Source: Methylococcaceae bacterium UBA1147 (GTDB lineage Bacteria > Pseudomonadota > Gammaproteobacteria > Methylococcales > UBA1147). Taken from it: a DNA stretch of 31,834 nt. The notes under the pieces were generated by a model that was not told where the DNA came from, searched no databases, and was given only the letters and a program-made list of their open reading frames with translations. The stretch lies in the NCBI GenBank assembly GCA_002311315.1, contig DBZZ01000032.1:1-31834 (forward strand). Reading direction: 5' to 3'. The translations under genes and the position numbers were made by a program. Within the stretch, counting starts at the first letter, position 1; each line of letters starts with the position of its first letter. Below, one piece after another: positions 23,774 to 31,834 of this stretch.

Positions 23774-24343
23774 ATGGCGAATTACAGTACCAATGAGTTC
23801 AAGGGCGGGTTGAAAGTAATGCTGGACGGAGATCCCTGCACCATTATCGAAAACGAATTCGTGAAACCCGGCAAGGGCCAGGCCTTCAACCGGGTAAAGT
23901 TTCGTAACCTGAAAACCGGTCGGGTGATTGAACGTACATTTAAGTCCGGTGAGAACGTGGAGGCAGCCGATGTTGTGGAAACGAATATGCAGTACCTCTA
24001 CAGCGACGGTGAATTCTGGCATTTCATGCTGGAAGATACCTTCGAGCAGTTTTCGGCGGATGCCAAGGCCGTGGGTGGTTCTGCCAAATGGCTAAAGGAA
24101 CAGGACGTTTGCATTATAACCCTGTGGAACAATGAACCTCTGCTAGTCATGCCACCCAATTTTGTCGACCTGAAAATCACCGAGACGGACCCCGGTGTGC
24201 GCGGTGATACTTCCAGCGGCGGGGGTAAGCCCGCAACCCTGGAAACCGGTGCCGTGGTTCGGGTTCCTCTGTTTGTCCAGACGGATGAACTGATCCGGGT
24301 TGATACCCGTACCGGCGAATACGTGTCAAGGGTCAAGGACTGA
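23774..24343 (+). CDS. efp: elongation factor P
   Basis: EF-P binds the ribosome near the E site and relieves stalling at consecutive prolines. The 189-residue protein has the three-domain beta-barrel layout. Lys34 in the loop KPGKGQAF is the site of beta-lysylation, consistent with epmA and epmB on either side. The C-terminal signature around LETGAVVRVPLFV is intact. AGAGAG lies before the ATG. An open frame extends upstream to 23693 but the family begins at MANYSTNEF. Confidence 0.98.
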   Translation: MANYSTNEFKGGLKVMLDGDPCTIIENEFVKPGKGQAFNRVKFRNLKTGRVIERTFKSGENVEAADVVETNMQYLYSDGEFWHFMLEDTFEQFSADAKAVGGSAKWLKEQDVCIITLWNNEPLLVMPPNFVDLKITETDPGVRGDTSSGGGKPATLETGAVVRVPLFVQTDELIRVDTRTGEYVSRVKD

Positions 24344-24372
24344 TACCCCTTCGTCGAGGCATCCCCTGTCTG

Positions 24373-25368
24373 GTGTCTGACAGACCATCATTGCAAACCG
24401 ACTGGCGGCCCGGCTGTCGTCTAGAGGTTCTGGAGAAACGAGCGTGGATGCTTGCCAAGATCCGTGCGTATTATGCGCAGGAGCAGGTCCTCGAGGTCGA
24501 AACCCCGAATCTTTGCACCACGGTTGGAACCGATCCGTATCTTGATTATCTGACGGCTGACATCGGGTCGAGAATCGACGCGCCACAACATGGCCTTTAC
24601 CTGCAGACATCCCCTGAATTTGCCATGAAGCGACTGCTGGCTGCGGGTAGCGGTTCGATCTACCAGATCTGTAAGGCGTTTAGAAACGGCGAACTGGGGC
24701 GATGTCACAATCCTGAATTTACCATTCTCGAATGGTACCGGATCGGTTACGACCTGGAGCGATTGATGGATGACATCGATCGGTTGCTGGGACCGATTTT
24801 GGGTCTTGGCATACCCGGTAAACGATTTACCTACCAGCAGGTTTTCCTGGATCATTGCAGACTGGACCCGCTCGAGGCAGCCGTTGCAGAATTCAAGCGC
24901 TTTGCGCAGGATGCGGGTGACGACGAAGCGGTGAAACTGTGCGGTGACGAAGCGAGAGTCTGGCAGGAATATTTGTTTGTTACCTGGGTTCAACCGGCTC
25001 TGGGCCAGCATGGCTTGTGTTTCGTCCATGACTATCCCGCCAATCAGTGTGCGCTGGCTCAGATCAAGCCGGACGATTCACGCGTTGCGGAACGGGTCGA
25101 GGTGTTTTATCAGGGGATGGAACTTGGAAACGGTTACCGGGAACTGGCTTGTCCAATAGAGCAGCGCCAACGATTCGAGGATGAACTTGAGGTGAGGCGC
25201 AGAAAGGGCAAACACTGCCCTGCCCTGGATGAACGCTTCCTGTCGGCTCTCGATGCCGGATTGCCGTCCTGTTCCGGTGTTGCAATCGGACTGGACCGTG
25301 TTCTCATGTTGTTGGTGGGTGCCGAATCAATCGACGAAGTCATGGCTTTTTCGCTGCCGCGAGCCTGA
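24373..25368 (+). CDS. epmA: EF-P lysine lysyltransferase EpmA
   Basis: EpmA is a truncated class II lysyl-tRNA-synthetase-like enzyme that activates (R)-beta-lysine and ligates it to EF-P Lys34. The 331-residue protein lacks the N-terminal anticodon-binding domain, as expected. Motif 2 (FRNGELGRCHNPEFT...EW) and motif 3 (GVAIGLDRVLML) are present, with TSPEFAMKRLL between them. The start is GTG at 24373, 29 bases after efp, so the two are likely co-transcribed. The hydroxylase gene epmC is not in the window. Confidence 0.95.
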   Translation: MSDRPSLQTDWRPGCRLEVLEKRAWMLAKIRAYYAQEQVLEVETPNLCTTVGTDPYLDYLTADIGSRIDAPQHGLYLQTSPEFAMKRLLAAGSGSIYQICKAFRNGELGRCHNPEFTILEWYRIGYDLERLMDDIDRLLGPILGLGIPGKRFTYQQVFLDHCRLDPLEAAVAEFKRFAQDAGDDEAVKLCGDEARVWQEYLFVTWVQPALGQHGLCFVHDYPANQCALAQIKPDDSRVAERVEVFYQGMELGNGYRELACPIEQRQRFEDELEVRRRKGKHCPALDERFLSALDAGLPSCSGVAIGLDRVLMLLVGAESIDEVMAFSLPRA

Positions 25369-25569
25369 TTCTTCTTTGCTCGTACGCCCACCGATTTCAA
25401 GGCTGATGCATCGGCAGGGCCGCGCGGGTGGCGAGCCGGTGTCACGGTATCATTTCCTGGCCGATTCTACCCGTATGTTCCGGGAAAAAGCGTACTGGCT
25501 TTACAGATTACTTGGCGCATACAATGATCCTCTTTAGGTTGTTTGAATTTAATTTCACGAGCGGGGAAA

Positions 25570-26334
25570 ATGCGTTTCCAGGAAGGACCCGAAGCTGTGT
25601 TCGATGGCCTGCGTTGTGCGTTGAGTGGCTTGAAACTGGTTTTCAAACCGGGCCTCCGTCGTTATGTCGCGGCGCCTGTTCTGGTTAACCTGGTCTTGTT
25701 TGGCGCTGCTTTCGCTGTTTCTGGGCATTACTTTTCAGAATTCCTGAACTGGCTGATCCCCGGTTGGCTGGACTGGCTGCGCTGGTTGCTGTGGCCTTTT
25801 TTCGGTTTTGTTTTCGTGCTGATTACATTGTTTAGTTTCAGTCTGGTGGCGAACCTGATCGGTTCCCTGTTCTATGGCAGGCTAACCAGGAAGGTGCAGA
25901 GCGAGTTTCTGGGCAATGCCCCGGCGCTTCTGAATGAGCCGGCTAGGGGAAAGATGGGTTCAGGGCTCCGCTCTGAAGTGGGCCGATTGCTGTTTTTCCT
26001 CAGCCGGGCGGTGCCGCTGCTTTTCCTTTTCCTGATTCCCGGCCTGAATCTAGTGGCTCCATTTGTTTGGCTTGCTTTCTGTGCCTGGTTCCTCGGGATG
26101 GAATACCTGGCCTATCCAATGGAAGAGGCGGGGGTGCTGTTTGACGAACAACGGCGTATTTTGCAGTCAGGTCGGCTTGGGGTGACTGCGTTTGGCGGAC
26201 TGATCCTGCTGGCCCTGGCTGTGCCCCTGCTGAACATTGCGATACCGCCGGCTGCAGTGATCGGAGCGACCCTGTATACGGGTGAGAAGGACCTTCGGCG
26301 TCTTGCCGATGCGGCGGTCGAGAGGAAAGAATGA
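25570..26334 (+). CDS. cysZ: CysZ-like sulfate permease (EI24 domain)
   Basis: The 254-residue integral membrane protein has about four to six hydrophobic segments (near residues 28–50, 68–96, 142–172 and 190–230). It matches the EI24/CysZ family, whose best-known member takes up sulfate for cysteine synthesis in the inner membrane. Length is close to E. coli CysZ (253). ATG at 25570 is used because the family starts RFQEGPEAVFDGL; a TTG 27 bases upstream is possible. A TACAAT element at 25519–25524 could be its -10. No cysteine-synthesis gene adjoins it, so the sulfate assignment rests on family only. Confidence 0.8.
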   Translation: MRFQEGPEAVFDGLRCALSGLKLVFKPGLRRYVAAPVLVNLVLFGAAFAVSGHYFSEFLNWLIPGWLDWLRWLLWPFFGFVFVLITLFSFSLVANLIGSLFYGRLTRKVQSEFLGNAPALLNEPARGKMGSGLRSEVGRLLFFLSRAVPLLFLFLIPGLNLVAPFVWLAFCAWFLGMEYLAYPMEEAGVLFDEQRRILQSGRLGVTAFGGLILLALAVPLLNIAIPPAAVIGATLYTGEKDLRRLADAAVERKE

Positions 26335-26352
26335 ATCCTGGCATCCTACGTA

Positions 26353-27642
26353 TTAGGATGCGTCGAATTTACCTTGCAAACCGGTGCCGGATTCCAGGAT
26401 TGCCGCCAGCCGGACGGGTCGGACCGTATTGGATAGGCCAGCCGTTTCCGAAGTGGTCACGCGTAGGAAATTGGGGGTATAACCACTGACTGTTTCGTCT
26501 GCGGCGGCATTGCTTGGACCACTTTCCCACAGCACCGGAAATTTTCGTCCCAGGTAACGCTGGTAGGTTTCCTGTTTCATCGATTCGGCTAGTTGATGCA
26601 AATGTTCGCAGCGCTCTTTTTTTTCCGGGCGGCTTACGGGGCTTGCAAGCAGGGCGGCCTTGGTGCCCGCGCGAGGGGAATAGGGAAAGATATGGAGGTG
26701 ACCAAAGCCGATCTTGGCGATAGTTTCCAGGCTGGTTTTCCATTCCCCTTCGGTTTCTCCGGGAAAGCCCACGATGATGTCACTGGTCAGGTTGATGTCG
26801 GGTACTTCATTCCGGGCCTGATCGGCCAGCCGCATGAAATCGGTGGTTCCGCACCTTCGGGCCATGCGCCGCAATACGGCATCTGAACCGCTTTGTAGGG
26901 GCAGGTGCAGATGCGGCATCAGTCTAGGGTTACGGAATAGTCCAAAAAACGATTTCGGCAGATCCCAGGGTTCCAGCGATCCGAGACGAACCCTTGGGAT
27001 GTCCGTTTGCTCCAGAATCGCCGTGATGAGCCTATTCAGGCCGCTTCCTATATCCGTGCCATAGCCACCGAGGTGAACCCCGGTCAGAATGACCTCATGG
27101 ACTCCCTGTTGGTGCAGCTTGTTGATCTGGCCGATGATGTCCTCAATCGGTTGGCTTTTTTCGTCACCGCGTGCGATCGTTACGATACAGAAGGTGCAAC
27201 GGAAACGGCAGCCGTCCTGAACCTTGATGAATGCCCTTTGACGCCCCTGCTGAAACAGTGCGTTCTCTCCCGGTTCGGCCGCTGCGGCCGTGGTTGTTCC
27301 GGGGATCAGTTGTTCCCCGACGATTTCGGCCAACTGGTTCTTGTGTTTGTTGGGGATGACCATGTCGACGCCGAGGGCGGCCGCGGTTTTATCCGGCTCC
27401 AGCGTTGCGTAGCAGCCGCTGACGACCAGTTTCGCGGCGGGGTTTCCTCTGTGTAGACGACGAATCATCTGGCGCGACTTGCGGCCTGCTTCGGTGGTCA
27501 CGGCACAGGTATTCAGGATAATTAGGTCCGCATCCGCAGCTGACCGTACGATCCGGTGTCCGGCATTTTGGAACTGCTGAGCCCAGCTTTCGCTTTCCGC
27601 TTCGTTCAGCCTGCAGCCCAGGGTTTTAAGGTTGACCTTCAT
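26353..27642 (-). CDS. mtaB: tRNA t6A37 methylthiotransferase MtaB
   Basis: MtaB is a radical-SAM enzyme that adds a methylthio group to N6-threonylcarbamoyl-adenosine 37 of tRNA. The N-terminal UPF0004 domain has Cys10 (TLGCRLNEAE), Cys46 (NTCAVT) and Cys77 (SGCYA) for the auxiliary cluster. The radical-SAM motif is Cys145-x3-Cys149-x2-Cys152 (CRFRCTFC). A TRAM-like C-terminal segment follows. The start at 27642 (MKVNLKTLGC) is chosen because GAAGGA precedes it by four bases; an upstream ATG at 27681 would add 13 residues. The NLGCRxN-type start separates MtaB from MiaB and RimO, though subfamily assignment is by eye. Confidence 0.88.
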   Translation of the reverse strand: MKVNLKTLGCRLNEAESESWAQQFQNAGHRIVRSAADADLIILNTCAVTTEAGRKSRQMIRRLHRGNPAAKLVVSGCYATLEPDKTAAALGVDMVIPNKHKNQLAEIVGEQLIPGTTTAAAAEPGENALFQQGRQRAFIKVQDGCRFRCTFCIVTIARGDEKSQPIEDIIGQINKLHQQGVHEVILTGVHLGGYGTDIGSGLNRLITAILEQTDIPRVRLGSLEPWDLPKSFFGLFRNPRLMPHLHLPLQSGSDAVLRRMARRCGTTDFMRLADQARNEVPDINLTSDIIVGFPGETEGEWKTSLETIAKIGFGHLHIFPYSPRAGTKAALLASPVSRPEKKERCEHLHQLAESMKQETYQRYLGRKFPVLWESGPSNAAADETVSGYTPNFLRVTTSETAGLSNTVRPVRLAAILESGTGLQGKFDAS

Positions 27643-27671
27643 TGATTCCTTCGGGGTATTTGGGGATGCGA

Positions 27672-27680
27672 ATTCTAGCA
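27672..27680 (-). promoter_or_regulatory. mtaB: extended -10 promoter for mtaB
   Basis: On the minus strand TGCTAGAAT fits an extended -10 (TG-n-TAGAAT), about 30 bases before the mtaB ATG. No strong -35 is seen. It would allow mtaB to be transcribed separately from the spmAB-like gene behind it, and it rules in favour of the downstream ATG. Confidence 0.4.
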
Positions 27681-27804
27681 CTGAACAGGAATGACTGTCG
27701 TTTCATCTCGATTTTATCGTCACCTGTATTTAGGGCAGCGTCCTTCAGCTGTATGGTTGGTCCCACGTCAGAACGTCGCTGTCGTAGGAGACAGTGTCTG
27801 TTCG

Positions 27805-29034
27805 TTAGCCGAAGAACCAGTAGCCGACAACGATTCCACAGGTAATGCCGGCAAAGTCGGCGAACAGTCCGCAGCCAAGGGCGTGGCGCATGTTTTTTAT
27901 TTTGACCGCGCCGAAGTAAACGGTGAGTACGTAGAAGGTTGTTTCGGTGCTGCCCTGGACGATCGAAACCAACCGGCCGACGAAACTGTCTGCACCGGCG
28001 GTCTGCATGGTATCCAGCATCAGGGTCCTCGCTCCGCTGCCGCTCAGTGGTTTCATCAGGGCTGTTGGTAACGCGTCGACAAAGCGGGTGTCAATCGAAA
28101 GCAGAGCGAATAGGGTGCGAATCCACTCCACCAGCAGATCCATGGCGCCACTGCTTCGAAACACACCGATCGCCACAAGCATTGCCACCAGGTACGGAAT
28201 GATCGTAATCGCGGTCTGGAAACCTTCTTTTGCCCCATCGATGAAGGCCTCGTAGGCATTGATGCGCTTCCAAGTTGATATCAGCAGGAAGGCAATCACC
28301 AGGGAACACAGGGCAAAATTGCTGGCCAGTGCTGACTGTCGCTGCATTTCCGCCTGGTCCAGCTGGGCTAAATAACCGACCACGACGGCCATGAACAGGG
28401 TGAAACCGCCGAGGTAGGCCAGAACGACCCGGTCTAGCAGATTGATTCGCTGGACCATTGCAACACTGGCTAACCCGGCCATGGTTGATGCGTAGGTGGC
28501 GATCAGAATCGGGAGGAAGACATCGGTCGGGTTGCTTGATCCCATCTGGGCGCGATAGGTAAAAACGGTAATCGGAAACAGAGTAACCGAAGAAGTATTG
28601 ATGACCAGAAACAGGATTTGCGCATTGCTCGCAGTATTTTTTAATGGGTTGAGTTCCTGCAGGGCCTTCATCGCCCGTATGCCGATCGGCGTTGCGGCGT
28701 TGTCCAGCCCCAGCATATTGGCCGCCATGTTCATGACTATTGCGCCCATCGCCGGATGGTCTCGCGGGACTTCAGGGGCCAGTCGGCTGAACAGTGGCGC
28801 GATGAGGCGGGACATCCACGCCACTAGGCCGCAACGTTCGCCGATTTTCAGGATTCCGAGCCACAGTGCTAGGATTCCGGTCAGGCCCAGAGAGATTTCG
28901 AAAGCGGTTTTCGAACTCTCGAACATCGAGCTGATGAAGGTATTGAATGCTCCGCTGTCACCGAAAGCCACGAAACGGATCAGAGCGGTGACAAACGCGA
29001 CAAGAAAAAGGCCAACCCAGATGATGTTCAGCAT
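27805..29034 (-). CDS. fused SpmA–SpmB-type membrane protein (nucleoside recognition domains)
   Basis: The 409-residue membrane protein contains two gate/nucleoside-recognition domains in one chain: an SpmA-like half (about 1–200, with MNMAANMLGLDNAATPIGIRAM) and an SpmB-like half (about 230–409, with FQTAITIIPYLVAM and PLSGSGARTLMLD). In Bacillus these are separate spore-maturation proteins; in non-sporulating proteobacteria the fusion is common and its transported substrate unknown. ATG at 29034 (MLNIIWVGLF) is preferred. An upstream ATG at 29163 would add 43 hydrophilic residues that do not look like a membrane protein start; AGGGGA lies somewhat far (12 bases) before the chosen ATG. Confidence 0.87.
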   Translation of the reverse strand: MLNIIWVGLFLVAFVTALIRFVAFGDSGAFNTFISSMFESSKTAFEISLGLTGILALWLGILKIGERCGLVAWMSRLIAPLFSRLAPEVPRDHPAMGAIVMNMAANMLGLDNAATPIGIRAMKALQELNPLKNTASNAQILFLVINTSSVTLFPITVFTYRAQMGSSNPTDVFLPILIATYASTMAGLASVAMVQRINLLDRVVLAYLGGFTLFMAVVVGYLAQLDQAEMQRQSALASNFALCSLVIAFLLISTWKRINAYEAFIDGAKEGFQTAITIIPYLVAMLVAIGVFRSSGAMDLLVEWIRTLFALLSIDTRFVDALPTALMKPLSGSGARTLMLDTMQTAGADSFVGRLVSIVQGSTETTFYVLTVYFGAVKIKNMRHALGCGLFADFAGITCGIVVGYWFFG

Positions 29035-29243
29035 TGGATCGAAATTTCCCCTGGCTATTGATTCCCGATGGGCGACGGTTCGGAGTCCAGGGGTTATATT
29101 CCACGCCCTGCAAGCAAACCGCAAGCCAGCTCCTGCCGGGAGATGCAATCCGCGAGCGCCCACTTTGTTTCCGCGTTTTTCTGTCTGCCGTCCGTTATCC
29201 GGTCAGCGGTTACTCCCTGACGGTTATTAGAGTGGCCGAGGGT

Positions 29244-30611
29244 TCAGATCTTTTGCGCCAGTTCCCGAGCATAACCAACGTAATTACTAGGGGTCAGCGC
29301 CAGTAGTTTTTCTTTGGCTTCGGCCGGAAGATCGAGCGTTTTGACAAACGACTGCAGCTTTTCGGCGCTGATTTCCTGTCCGCGCGTCAGTTCCTTGAGT
29401 TTCTCGTAAGGGTTTTCTATTCCGTATCGGCGCATAACCGTCTGGATCGGTTCTGCTAGGACTTCCCAGTTATTTTCAAGGTCCTGCTCGAGCCGGCTCC
29501 GGTTCAGCTCAAGCCTGGACAAGCCTTTCATGGTGGCCTGGAAAGCAATCGTTGTATGGGCCATGGCCACGCCGATGTTTCTCAGAACCGTGGAATCCGT
29601 CAGATCACGCTGCCATCGAGATATCGGCAGTTTTGCTGATAGGTGTGCAAGCATGGCGTTGGCGATTCCCAGGTTGCCCTCCGAGTTTTCGAAATCGATC
29701 GGGTTGACCTTGTGTGGCATTGTCGATGAACCGATTTCTCCGGCGACCGTTTTCTGCCTGAAGTAGCCCAGCGAAATGTACGACCAAAGGTCGCGGTCGA
29801 GGTCGATCAATATCGTGTTGATCCTGGAGAGGGCGTGAAACAGTTCGGCCATGTAGTCATGCGGCTCGATCTGGATGGTATAAGGGTTGTACTCGATTCC
29901 CAGCGCCCGGATGAACGCCTCAGACAGTTCCGGCCAATTCACCTCCGGATAGGCAACCCGGTGGGCATTGTAGTTGCCTACTGCGCCGTTCATCTTGCCG
30001 CGAATGGCAATATTCGCGAACTGGCTCCTTTGTGACTCTAGGCGTGCTGCGACGTTGGCCAGTTCCTTCCCGATGGTCGTTGGCGAAGCCGACTGGCCGT
30101 GTGTCCTCGAGAGCATTGATTGTCCGGCGTATTTGAGTGCCAGGTTCTTGATGTTTTCGATCAATCCATCCAGTGCCGGCAGGATCACGCCGTCCCGTCC
30201 GTGCTTGAGCATCAGCGCGTAGGCAAGGTTGTTGATGTCTTCCGAGGTGCAGCTGAAATGGATGAATTCGGAGATCCTGGCAAGTTCCTCCGAATTCGCG
30301 ATTTTTTCCTTGAGAAAATACTCGATGGCTTTGACATCATGGTTGGTTGTTTTCTCGATTTCCTTGACCCGTTCGGCATCGGCCAGCGAAAAACCTTCCA
30401 GAAGGGCGTTCAGCTGGGACTGTGCATCGGCGCTTAGTCGGGGGATTTCGCCGATTTTCGGGCATTCCGCGAGGTGCTGCAACCAGCGAATTTCGACTTC
30501 GGTACGAAACCGGATCAAGCCGTATTCACTGAAGATCGGTCGCAGGTCAGAAACCTTTCCCGCATAGCGTCCATCGATCGGTGAAATTGCGGTCAGTTCG
30601 GAATGTGCCAT
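29244..30611 (-). CDS. purB: adenylosuccinate lyase
   Basis: PurB cleaves adenylosuccinate to AMP and SAICAR to AICAR in purine synthesis. The 455-residue length equals the proteobacterial norm. It has the fumarase/aspartase-superfamily signature GSSTMPHKVNPIDFEN with the catalytic serine, the SRTHGQSASPTTIGKE segment with the catalytic histidine, and TSEDINNLAYALM. AAGGAAA before the ATG supports the start. It lies 72 bases behind mnmA on the same strand, an arrangement seen in other gammaproteobacteria. Confidence 0.98.
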   Translation of the reverse strand: MAHSELTAISPIDGRYAGKVSDLRPIFSEYGLIRFRTEVEIRWLQHLAECPKIGEIPRLSADAQSQLNALLEGFSLADAERVKEIEKTTNHDVKAIEYFLKEKIANSEELARISEFIHFSCTSEDINNLAYALMLKHGRDGVILPALDGLIENIKNLALKYAGQSMLSRTHGQSASPTTIGKELANVAARLESQRSQFANIAIRGKMNGAVGNYNAHRVAYPEVNWPELSEAFIRALGIEYNPYTIQIEPHDYMAELFHALSRINTILIDLDRDLWSYISLGYFRQKTVAGEIGSSTMPHKVNPIDFENSEGNLGIANAMLAHLSAKLPISRWQRDLTDSTVLRNIGVAMAHTTIAFQATMKGLSRLELNRSRLEQDLENNWEVLAEPIQTVMRRYGIENPYEKLKELTRGQEISAEKLQSFVKTLDLPAEAKEKLLALTPSNYVGYARELAQKI

Positions 30612-30683
30612 CTTGTTTCCTTTTCTAGTCCGGTTGGCTGTTGATGGTTTGGGTTAGCTGGGGGGTGCAAGCGCTGTTATCGG

Positions 30684-31802
30684 TCAGTTGACTGCAGAGG
30701 TAGATGTTGCGGTCTCGATTCGGCAGAATGAATCGATGACTCCACCACCGAGGCAACAGTTTTTACGGTAAAAAACGATCGACTGGCCTGGCGAAATGGC
30801 TCGCTGTGGACTGTCGAAGATCACCCGACACCGGTCTTTTTCGGTTCTTTGCACCAGGCATTCCTGGTCTGCCTGGCGGTAACGGATTTTTGCCTGGCAG
30901 CGGAATTCCGTTTCGGGGGCTGTGCCGGAGACCCAGTCGAGCTGTATGGCTTCGAGGCTGTTGTTGTAGAGCATCGGGTGGTGATGTCCCTGGCCGGCTA
31001 TCAGCACGTTATTCTTGAGATCCTTGCCGAGCACGTACCAGGGTTCCTCGGGTGTGCCTTGTACACCCCCAATTCCAAGGCCTCGGCGTTGGCCCAGGGT
31101 ATAGTACATCAGGCCGTGATGCTCGCCGACAACCTGGTTGTCGGGTGTCCGGATTTCTCCAGGCTGCGATGGCAGAAAGCGGTTGAGAAAGGTTTTGAAT
31201 TTTCGTTCTCCAATGAAGCAGATTCCTGTGCTGTCCTTTTTCCTGGAATTTTCGAAACCGGCCTGACTCGCGAGCTGGCGAACCTCCTGTTTCTCCATGT
31301 CACCCAGCGGAAACGTGCATTTGGACAGAGCACTCTGGCCGAGGGTGTAAAGGAAGTAGCTCTGGTCCTTGTTGCCGTCCAGGCCTTTGAGTAGTTGGTA
31401 ATCGTTTCCCGAGTTGTTGATCCGTGCGTAATGGCCGGTCGCGATGCAGTCGGCGCCAAGATCGAGTGCGAAGTCCAGGAAAGCCTTGAACTTGATGTGC
31501 TTGTTGCACAGGATATCCGGGTTGGGTGTGCGTCCAGCCCGGTATTCTTCGAGAAAGTTTTCGAATACGTAATCCCAGTACTCGGCTGAGAAGTTAACTG
31601 TTTTCAACGGAATTCCAAGTGTTTCGCAAACCTGTTGGGCATCGGCCAGATCCTCGACAGCGGTACACTGGCCGTTGTTGTCGTCTTCCTCCCAGTTCTT
31701 CATGAACAATCCGCTCACCCGGTACCCTTCGCTGACCAGTTTCAGGGCGGTTACTGAAGAATCCACTCCGCCGGACATGCCCACAATCACGTGTTTGTTC
31801 AT
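30684..31802 (-). CDS. mnmA: tRNA-specific 2-thiouridylase MnmA
   Basis: MnmA thiolates uridine 34 of tRNAs for Lys, Glu and Gln. The 372-residue protein begins with the PP-loop SGGVDSSV (residues 10–17) that binds ATP. The catalytic cysteines are Cys99 (DILCNKHIKF) and Cys195 (STGICFIGERKF), which form the persulfide/disulfide pair. The HGLMYYTLGQRRGLGIGG motif and the C-terminal beta-barrel are present. The start ATG at 31802 has no strong ribosome-binding site in the 32 bases that remain in the window. hflD, which separates mnmA and purB in E. coli, is absent here. Confidence 0.97.
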   Translation of the reverse strand: MNKHVIVGMSGGVDSSVTALKLVSEGYRVSGLFMKNWEEDDNNGQCTAVEDLADAQQVCETLGIPLKTVNFSAEYWDYVFENFLEEYRAGRTPNPDILCNKHIKFKAFLDFALDLGADCIATGHYARINNSGNDYQLLKGLDGNKDQSYFLYTLGQSALSKCTFPLGDMEKQEVRQLASQAGFENSRKKDSTGICFIGERKFKTFLNRFLPSQPGEIRTPDNQVVGEHHGLMYYTLGQRRGLGIGGVQGTPEEPWYVLGKDLKNNVLIAGQGHHHPMLYNNSLEAIQLDWVSGTAPETEFRCQAKIRYRQADQECLVQRTEKDRCRVIFDSPQRAISPGQSIVFYRKNCCLGGGVIDSFCRIETATSTSAVN

Positions 31803-31834
31803 GGGATTGATTGCTGGGAAGGCAGCATGGATTT

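Noticed and set aside
27775..27800. Imperfect hairpin between mtaB and the SpmA–SpmB gene
   Set aside because: Seven pairs including a wobble and no T tract on either strand, so not convincing as a terminator.
28598..29230. 210-codon plus-strand frame opposite the SpmA–SpmB fusion
   Set aside because: Arg/Ser/Ala-rich translation typical of an antisense frame, fully overlapping a conserved membrane protein gene.
1..31834. tRNA, rRNA, CRISPR, insertion sequence, prophage genes and sigma-54 (-24/-12) promoters
   Set aside because: None were seen by eye on either strand; a tRNA or covariance-model scan and a motif scan would be needed to exclude them formally.

Overview
The window reads as a chromosomal segment of a gammaproteobacterium, probably an environmental, non-enteric lineage. 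The main reasons are the gene order rsmB–DUF4390–ntrY–ntrX, the SUF regulator followed by sufBCDSU, the efp/epmA/epmB set for beta-lysylation of elongation factor P, and mnmA next to purB. This placement is inference from gene content; I cannot name a genus. Start codons are relaxed (rsmB and amrS probably use TTG; ntrX, sufD, the cytochrome c peroxidase gene, the porin gene and epmA use GTG). No tRNA, rRNA, CRISPR array, insertion sequence or phage gene was seen.

Layout. (1) 153–6593, plus strand: tightly packed rsmB, DUF4390 exported protein, NtrY-like membrane kinase, NtrX-like regulator, small methyltransferase and rhodanese. (2) 6693–8875, minus strand: DUF2959 coiled-coil protein, then amrA and amrB; the third partner amrS reads divergently at 9074–10171. 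Together they form an AMMECR1/Memo/radical-SAM ('AmmeMemoRadiSam') set of unknown biochemical role. (3) 10269–11510, minus strand: an outer-membrane porin of the alginate-export type. (4) 11511–13237: a gene-poor, more A+T-rich island with several clean inverted repeats and three small minus-strand ORFs (47, 71 and 110 codons), none of which I recognise. (5) 13238–19357, plus strand: an Rrf2-type Fe–S regulator with its own palindrome-overlapped promoter, then sufB, sufC, sufD, sufS, sufU and a Rieske-type ferredoxin. (6) 19432–22641: proline iminopeptidase (minus), di-heme cytochrome c peroxidase (plus) with a strong terminator, and a cN-I type 5'-nucleotidase. (7) 22678–25368: epmB divergent from efp and epmA, with a palindromic -10 element between them. 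(8) 25570–31802: cysZ-like membrane protein (plus), then mtaB, a fused SpmA/SpmB-type membrane protein, purB and mnmA, all minus.

How they fit together. The SUF operon makes Fe–S clusters, and the window also holds several predicted Fe–S clients: the radical-SAM enzymes AmrS, EpmB and MtaB, the Rieske protein and the Rrf2 regulator. Translation quality control is another theme: RsmB modifies rRNA, MtaB and MnmA modify tRNA, and EF-P with EpmA/EpmB assists difficult peptide bonds. The points most worth following up are the NtrX-like protein, which lacks the GAFTGA loop and the Walker B aspartate; the small-ORF and hairpin island at 11.5–13.2 kb; the AmmeMemoRadiSam trio; and the Rieske gene built into the SUF operon.
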